From assembly GCF_004135585.1 (NCBI RefSeq), contig NZ_CP035501.1, positions 2,675,501-2,739,500 of the forward strand: a stretch of DNA of 64,000 nt. The letters are read 5' to 3'. Shown in pieces: positions 59,266 through 64,000 of this stretch. Under the pieces are notes generated by a model, which was not told where the DNA came from, did not search any database, and saw only the letters and a list, made by a program, of their open reading frames with translations. The first letter of the stretch is position 1. Each line of letters starts with the position of its first letter. The translations under genes and the position numbers were made by a program. The stretch is from Sphingosinicella sp. BN140058 (GTDB taxonomy: Bacteria > Pseudomonadota > Alphaproteobacteria > Sphingomonadales > Sphingomonadaceae).

Positions 59266-61143
59266 TCACGTGCCGAGCAGCCGGAGCGGGCGGACCGTCA
59301 GGCGAAAGTGCCAGCCGCGGTCCTGCAGGTCTCGTGAGCCGGAGCGGGGAACGTCGCGCAGCGCTTCGCCGCGCACGATCGACAGCTGCAGCGCATCCGA
59401 CGGAGTCCAGGCGAGGCCCGCGCCGAGACTGGCGATGAACCGCCGCGGCGGCTGCGGGTCCGCCTGATTGTGCGCGAATGCGGCGTCGGCAAATCCGGAA
59501 AGCGAGAACGATCCCCATTCGAACCGGCGCTGCGCCGCCGCTCTGCCGGCAAGGTTGAAGTTCCACGCAAGCTCAGCTCCGCCGATCGCGCCTTCGTCGA
59601 CCAGGAAGAGATTCTCTCGATAGCCCCGGACGCTGCTCTGGCCACCGATCGACAGCCGCTCGCCCGAATAGAGGATGCCGCTGGCCAGCTGACCGGCAAG
59701 CCGTGCGCGCACTTCCAGCCCCGATCCGCCGAGCCGCCGCGCATAATTGATCTGCACCAGGCCGGCGAGGAAGTTTGGGTCCGGATTGAGGATGCCCGGG
59801 ATGTCGGACCGGGTCCCGCCAAGGCCCATCGTCGCGGTCGCCGAGACGGCAAGCACCTCCCGCACCCCGCGCACGAGATAATCGCCGGTCAGCCGCAGCG
59901 CGCCGTAGCGGCTGCGCCCGTCCTTCGATCCCGGCGCGAAGGAGAATGGCTCGCCGAACAGGAAGCTGCGCTGATCGCGATAGGCGACCAGCAGCCCGGC
60001 TGACAGGGTTCGCGACGGAGTCCACCGGCCGGCGACGGCGGTCGGCGCGAGCGGCTCCTCGATCAAGCGGTGGACGATGCCGCCTTCGACCGCGCGCTCC
60101 TCGGCACGGATGTCGAGTGGAAGCAACGGGCGGTCCACCACCGCGGCATCGTTGTAGCTGCCGCGCAGGTTCAGGCTGGTCCGCGGGGAGAGAAACGGCG
60201 TCGCATAAGCGATCTGCGCATCCTCCACGCCCTTCGTATAGCCGATCTCGGCGGTGATCAGGTCTCCGCCGGTCAGTGCGTTACGCAAGTAGCCCGCCGC
60301 GGAGAGACGCTCGCTGCCAACCGCCGGCGAGCGATCGTTGGCGTAGCCGAAGCTGACGTCGCCGCGCCGCGCGGGTTCGACCAGGAGGTGCAGGCTTGCT
60401 TCTCCGGGACGGGCGCCGGGGCGAAGATCGGCGTTGATCGTGCGGATCGCCGGGCTCTCCGCCAGTAGGCGGAAATCGCGCTCGATCGCAACGGCGCTGA
60501 GCGGCGTTCGCGCCGCGGCCGGGAAGCGGCGACGAATGAATCCGGCGGTGAGTCCGTTCGGATCGTCGTCCGCGAACGCGACGCTAATCGCCTCTTCGTC
60601 GTTGGCGGGAGGGACCAGCCGGCCCTCGACCAGCCGCACTTCCAGGACGCCGTTGCTGATCCGGGAACTCTCCGATACGATCAGGCCGGAATTGACGAAG
60701 CCAGCGGTGACCAGCGCACGATTGATCGACTGGACCAGCGCCAGCGCCGCGGACACGCGGCCCTCGCTGCCGGGAAGGCCGTTAAGCGCGAACTGCCGCC
60801 TGATCCACGCCGCATCCAGGGCTTCGCCGGGACGATGATCGAGCCGGAGCGCGGCGGCGCTGCCTTCGGGAGGACGCCAGCTGGAAACGGGAATGCCGCC
60901 GCCCCGGGCGAAGTCGCCCACGACGACGATCGATCGGACCCGCTGTTCTCCCCCCGTCACGGGCTGCGATTTGTCGTCTGCTGCCGGGGCTTGCGACGGC
61001 AGAGCGTGCGGGCTCGCCCATGCCGGGAGGATCGGCGGCTCTGCTCCGGGCCCGGTGCGTTCATGCGGCGCGTCGGCCGCCGTCTGCGCGTGCACGGGTG
61101 CGGCGAGGCTCAGCAGCAGGCCGCCGACGTGGGCGAGGCTCAC
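59266..61143 (-). CDS. Two-partner secretion outer-membrane transporter (TpsB, ShlB/FhaC family)
   Basis: The 625-residue product has a signal peptide (MSLAHVGGLLLSLAAPVHA), a Pro-rich linker, a POTRA domain (LDAAWIRRQFALNGLPGSEG, FVNSGLIVSESSRISNGVLEVRLVEG) and a 16-strand barrel with the VRGY motif (SSVRGYRENLFL) and late GFADAAFAHN and GLAWTPSDALQLSI. It would export the TpsA protein. GTG 61143 overlaps the tpsA stop (GTGA), so the two are translated together; upstream frame to 61260 overlaps tpsA. Confidence 0.9.
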   Translation of the reverse strand: MSLAHVGGLLLSLAAPVHAQTAADAPHERTGPGAEPPILPAWASPHALPSQAPAADDKSQPVTGGEQRVRSIVVVGDFARGGGIPVSSWRPPEGSAAALRLDHRPGEALDAAWIRRQFALNGLPGSEGRVSAALALVQSINRALVTAGFVNSGLIVSESSRISNGVLEVRLVEGRLVPPANDEEAISVAFADDDPNGLTAGFIRRRFPAAARTPLSAVAIERDFRLLAESPAIRTINADLRPGARPGEASLHLLVEPARRGDVSFGYANDRSPAVGSERLSAAGYLRNALTGGDLITAEIGYTKGVEDAQIAYATPFLSPRTSLNLRGSYNDAAVVDRPLLPLDIRAEERAVEGGIVHRLIEEPLAPTAVAGRWTPSRTLSAGLLVAYRDQRSFLFGEPFSFAPGSKDGRSRYGALRLTGDYLVRGVREVLAVSATATMGLGGTRSDIPGILNPDPNFLAGLVQINYARRLGGSGLEVRARLAGQLASGILYSGERLSIGGQSSVRGYRENLFLVDEGAIGGAELAWNFNLAGRAAAQRRFEWGSFSLSGFADAAFAHNQADPQPPRRFIASLGAGLAWTPSDALQLSIVRGEALRDVPRSGSRDLQDRGWHFRLTVRPLRLLGT

Positions 61144-64000
61144 CGGCACGTGTTCGGCCGGGACGTCGTCCCCGTGGGGAGGGCGGCCGGAAGCGCATAG
61201 GGCCCGGTCGGCCGCACCGAAAGCTGGCTGAAGCGGCCGCCGGCCCGGAGCGCCGGACATTGCCCGCGCAGGATTCCTGACGCGTCGATTACCGACAGAT
61301 CGGGTGCGACGGTGCCGGCGCTGACGTCGTAAATGGCGTTGTCGAACTCGAGATCGCCATCCACTTCCACCCGGTTCAGCCGATCGGCCGAGGTGATGAA
61401 GTAGTTGCTGGAGATGAGCACGTTGGCGCCGCCGCTCTCGCCGAGCGCGAGGATCTCGCCGCCGTGCGAGACGATCGCGAACGGGCTGGCGATGATGATC
61501 AGGCCGCCAGTGCCGGGTCCGGACGATGTCTCGATCGCACCGGGCTGGCCGCTGCCGATGAGGGTGAGGAAGCCGGTCGGCGGCATGTCGATGAGGATGT
61601 TGCCGGCCGCGCCGTTCGCCGAGTTGGTGGTCAAACGACCGCCTTCGGCGATCGTAATGCGCGCGCCGCTCAGGACGACGTTGCCGGCAGCACCGCCGCC
61701 GTCGCTCAGATTCTCGCTGGCGATCTGCGAGCCTGTGCCGGAGACCAGCAGGTCTTCGGCTTCGACGCCGACACTACCCGCGGGATTCGAGTTGACCGAG
61801 GACGTGGTGATCGTCGATCCCTCGGTCAGCGTCAGCGCGCGGGCCACAATCTCGACATTGCCGCTGGGGCCGGTTGCTTCTCCGCTCGCATCCGATCCGA
61901 TCAGCGTCCGCCCGGATGCCTGCAGCGTGCCCGCCTCGATGGTCAGATCTCCCGCTGCGCCCGAGCCGGCCGTGCTGGTGCCGATATCGGTGTTGTCGAG
62001 GGTCATGCTGCCGCTCACCCGTATGTCGACGGTGCCGGCATTGCCGACATCGCCCGCTTCCGAACTGATCCGGCTGCGCAGCATTTCCAGCGATGCGAGT
62101 TCCACCGTGACGGCGCCGCCATTGCCGGCGCCGAACGCATCCGAATCGATCCACGAATCGGTCATGCGCGCACTGCCGCCGCGCAACGACACCGAGCCGC
62201 CATTGCCGCTGCCATGACTGCGAGAGGTGATCGTCGCCTGGCTGTCCATCGTAAGGCGTCCGGCCTGGATGACGACATTGCCGCCGTTGCCGCGGTCGCC
62301 CGAATTCGACGTGATCGAACTCAGCGCCTTCATCGCCAGGCTGTCGGTGCGGATGGTAACGTCGCCGCCGTCGCCGCTGGCGAAGAAACCGCTGTTGGCG
62401 GAGATGCCGCCGAAGCCGATCTCGATCTCCCGCGCGGCGATGGTGATGTCGCCGCCAAGCCCCTTTCCCTCGATGCCGGCGGAAATCGTGCCGTCGTCGA
62501 TGACGAGGGCGCCGGCGACATCGATCGCAAGGTCGCCGCCATCGCCGTCGCCGAGCCCGTCCGAGGAGATTCGGCTGTCTGCTACTCGAAGCGAGGGCGT
62601 GGTGATCGCAATGCCGCCGGCATCGCCGGCGCCGCGACTGTCGGAGCTGAGCGTGGCCCCGCCTTCGAGCGTGACCGAGTGGCTCGCGTCGATGGAGATC
62701 AGCCCGCCATCGCCTTCGCCGAGCGCCTCGGAGGCGATGGCACCCCCGACCAGTTCCACCCGCGGCGCTTCGATCAGGATGCCGCCGGCTTCTCCGCGCC
62801 CGGACGTGTTCGACGCGATCCTCGCTCCGTTTTCGAGTCGCAGGCGATCGCTGAGATCGATTCCGACCAATATCGCCTCGCCGTCGCCCGAGGCACTGGC
62901 AAGGATGCTGCTGCGATCGAGCAGCAATGTGCCGCCTCCGATCAGCACGCCGCCGGAATCGCCTTGGGAATAGGCGTTCGAGGTCAGATAGGATTCGTCG
63001 CGGAGGGCCAGGGTTCCCGGAACATTCAGCTGGACGAGGCCGCCATCGCCGGTGTCGTAGGAATCCGACGTCATGTAGGATCGCACCAGCTCCGCATTCT
63101 CGCTGTCGATCAGAACCCCGCCTGCGTCGCCTTCCCCCAGCGCATCGGCGGAGATGAAGCTGTCGGCGAGGCGAAGGTTCGACGTCTCGATCAGGACGGC
63201 GCCGCCGTCGCCCGAGCCGTTCGAGTCGGTCGAAATCGACGACAAATCTTCGAGGGTGACGCTGTCGCGACCGGCGAGATGCACGACGCCTGCGTCGCCG
63301 CTGCCGAACGCCTCGGAGACGATGTCGGCGTTGGACAGCCGGATCTGCTCACCGGTCAGGCTGATCGTTCCGGGCGCGCCCTCGGCAGTGCTGCGCGAGG
63401 CGATCACCGATCCGCCGCGAAGGTCGATCCGGCGCGCCGCAATCGTCATGTCGCCTGCGGAGGTCCCGTCGATCCCCGTCGTCATGAGGTTTGATGCCTC
63501 TAACAGCGTCAGCGTATCGGCCGTCACATCGATGGCGCCGCCGGCCGCGTCCGGAGACGAATAAGCCGAAAGAGCGCTGCCGTTCAACGAGACGTCGCCG
63601 CCGGCCACAACGATCTCTCCGCGGGCAGCGGCGGTAGCGGTGGTGATCAGGAATGAATTGTCCAGACTGACCGATCCGCTGCCCGGCGTTTCAGCCGAGA
63701 GCGGGACGATGCTCGCTCCGGCACCGGCGCCGTGGAGCCGGATTCCGCCGCCGGTCAGAGTCGCGTCGCGGATTTGGATATCGGCGGCGCTGAGCGAGAG
63801 CGTGGAATCGTCGGGAAGCAACGCCGCATTGGTGCCGTCGACCAGAATCGCGCCCTCGTTGCCGAGGAACCCGAACGCCTCAGGAGCCGCCATCGACAGC
63901 GTCGACCCGCTCGGCGTGGCGACGATGAAGGCGGTACCGTCCGCGAAGCGAAGCGTGCCCGCGGTCGAGAAATGGGCGGCAGCGGGCACGTTCAACCGGG
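61140..64000 (-). CDS. Two-partner secretion exoprotein (TpsA, filamentous haemagglutinin-like), truncated by window
   Basis: The frame runs off the window; the TTG at 63995 is not taken as a start. The first visible residues (LNVPAAAHFSTAGTLRFADG) are the end of the TPS secretion domain. The next ~800 residues are beta-helix repeats of about 33-40 residues, e.g. SSISTDSNGSGDGGAVLIE, SFISADALGEGDAGGVLID, ARIASNTSGRGEAGGILIE. The C-terminus has ILRGQCPALRAGG and LSVRPTGPYALP, typical of this exoprotein group. It would be an adhesin or contact protein. It precedes tpsB, the reverse of the usual order. Confidence 0.9.
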   Translation of the reverse strand, partial: RLNVPAAAHFSTAGTLRFADGTAFIVATPSGSTLSMAAPEAFGFLGNEGAILVDGTNAALLPDDSTLSLSAADIQIRDATLTGGGIRLHGAGAGASIVPLSAETPGSGSVSLDNSFLITTATAAARGEIVVAGGDVSLNGSALSAYSSPDAAGGAIDVTADTLTLLEASNLMTTGIDGTSAGDMTIAARRIDLRGGSVIASRSTAEGAPGTISLTGEQIRLSNADIVSEAFGSGDAGVVHLAGRDSVTLEDLSSISTDSNGSGDGGAVLIETSNLRLADSFISADALGEGDAGGVLIDSENAELVRSYMTSDSYDTGDGGLVQLNVPGTLALRDESYLTSNAYSQGDSGGVLIGGGTLLLDRSSILASASGDGEAILVGIDLSDRLRLENGARIASNTSGRGEAGGILIEAPRVELVGGAIASEALGEGDGGLISIDASHSVTLEGGATLSSDSRGAGDAGGIAITTPSLRVADSRISSDGLGDGDGGDLAIDVAGALVIDDGTISAGIEGKGLGGDITIAAREIEIGFGGISANSGFFASGDGGDVTIRTDSLAMKALSSITSNSGDRGNGGNVVIQAGRLTMDSQATITSRSHGSGNGGSVSLRGGSARMTDSWIDSDAFGAGNGGAVTVELASLEMLRSRISSEAGDVGNAGTVDIRVSGSMTLDNTDIGTSTAGSGAAGDLTIEAGTLQASGRTLIGSDASGEATGPSGNVEIVARALTLTEGSTITTSSVNSNPAGSVGVEAEDLLVSGTGSQIASENLSDGGGAAGNVVLSGARITIAEGGRLTTNSANGAAGNILIDMPPTGFLTLIGSGQPGAIETSSGPGTGGLIIIASPFAIVSHGGEILALGESGGANVLISSNYFITSADRLNRVEVDGDLEFDNAIYDVSAGTVAPDLSVIDASGILRGQCPALRAGGRFSQLSVRPTGPYALPAALPTGTTSRPNTCR

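Noticed and set aside
61464..63494. 676-codon plus-strand frame and a CRISPR-like periodic look
   Set aside because: The period comes from protein repeats of the TpsA exoprotein; units differ in DNA sequence and lack fixed repeats with unique spacers.
63995..64000. TTG 63995 as the true start of the TpsA gene
   Set aside because: The protein there is in the middle of a TPS domain without signal peptide; the gene continues past the window.

Overview
The window is high-GC DNA from an alphaproteobacterium, most probably of the order Sphingomonadales (Sphingomonas-like). The evidence is the set of alphaproteobacterial families it carries: an EipA/DUF1134 envelope protein, DivK next to a DUF3572 gene, an HWE histidine kinase, a 'twin transmembrane helix' small protein beside a cobalamin adenosyltransferase, an IalB-like protein, and many secreted S9/M16 peptidases. 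No single marker fixes the genus. Apart from the first 5.3 kb it reads as ordinary chromosome.

Positions 1-5300 are accessory DNA ending at the 3' end of a tRNA-Ser(GCT) gene. They hold the end of an RHS-repeat protein whose C-terminus is a barnase/RNase Sa-type ribonuclease toxin, a barstar-like immunity gene directly behind it, a secreted Cys-rich peptide, an HNH nuclease and a frameshifted membrane-protein gene.

Positions 5.4-25 kb hold housekeeping and peptide-catabolism genes: eipA-like, an ATP-dependent DNA ligase, a TMEM165/GDT1-type transporter, rpmG with a terminator in its leader, a MarR regulator divergent from DUF899 and GST genes, divK, and a compact run from DUF3572 to a FemAB-like acyltransferase with mostly overlapping starts. 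Three S9 peptidases and an aminopeptidase P follow or precede these. A tRNA-Thr(GGT) lies at 24.8 kb.

Positions 25-28 kb and 54.4-55.9 kb are two related loci. Each combines a Crp/Fnr-type regulator with genes for ~57-66-residue, apparently all-helical proteins; cspA and an IF-1 paralogue lie beside the first. Two FNR-type boxes sit at the same distance (about 64 bp) before the first regulator and before the small gene behind it. This is the best candidate here for an undescribed regulatory system.

Positions 28-40.8 kb carry two PilZ genes, threonine aldolase, an EamA transporter, an M48 protease, recF / an exported-protein gene / dnaN, an outer-membrane beta-barrel protein, rlmN, a YciB/IspZ-like gene and an HWE kinase. 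Positions 41-46.6 kb are a glycan-type cluster (two large polytopic membrane proteins, GtrB- and GtrA-type proteins, a methyltransferase). Positions 46.6-54.4 kb hold marC, folD, yggT, egtB-egtD (ergothioneine), a PduO-type adenosyltransferase that seems to start at CTG, gluQRS, two convergent HNH genes and a second EamA transporter. The window ends with an M16 peptidase, a small lipoprotein and a two-partner secretion pair, tpsB plus a tpsA truncated by the window edge.
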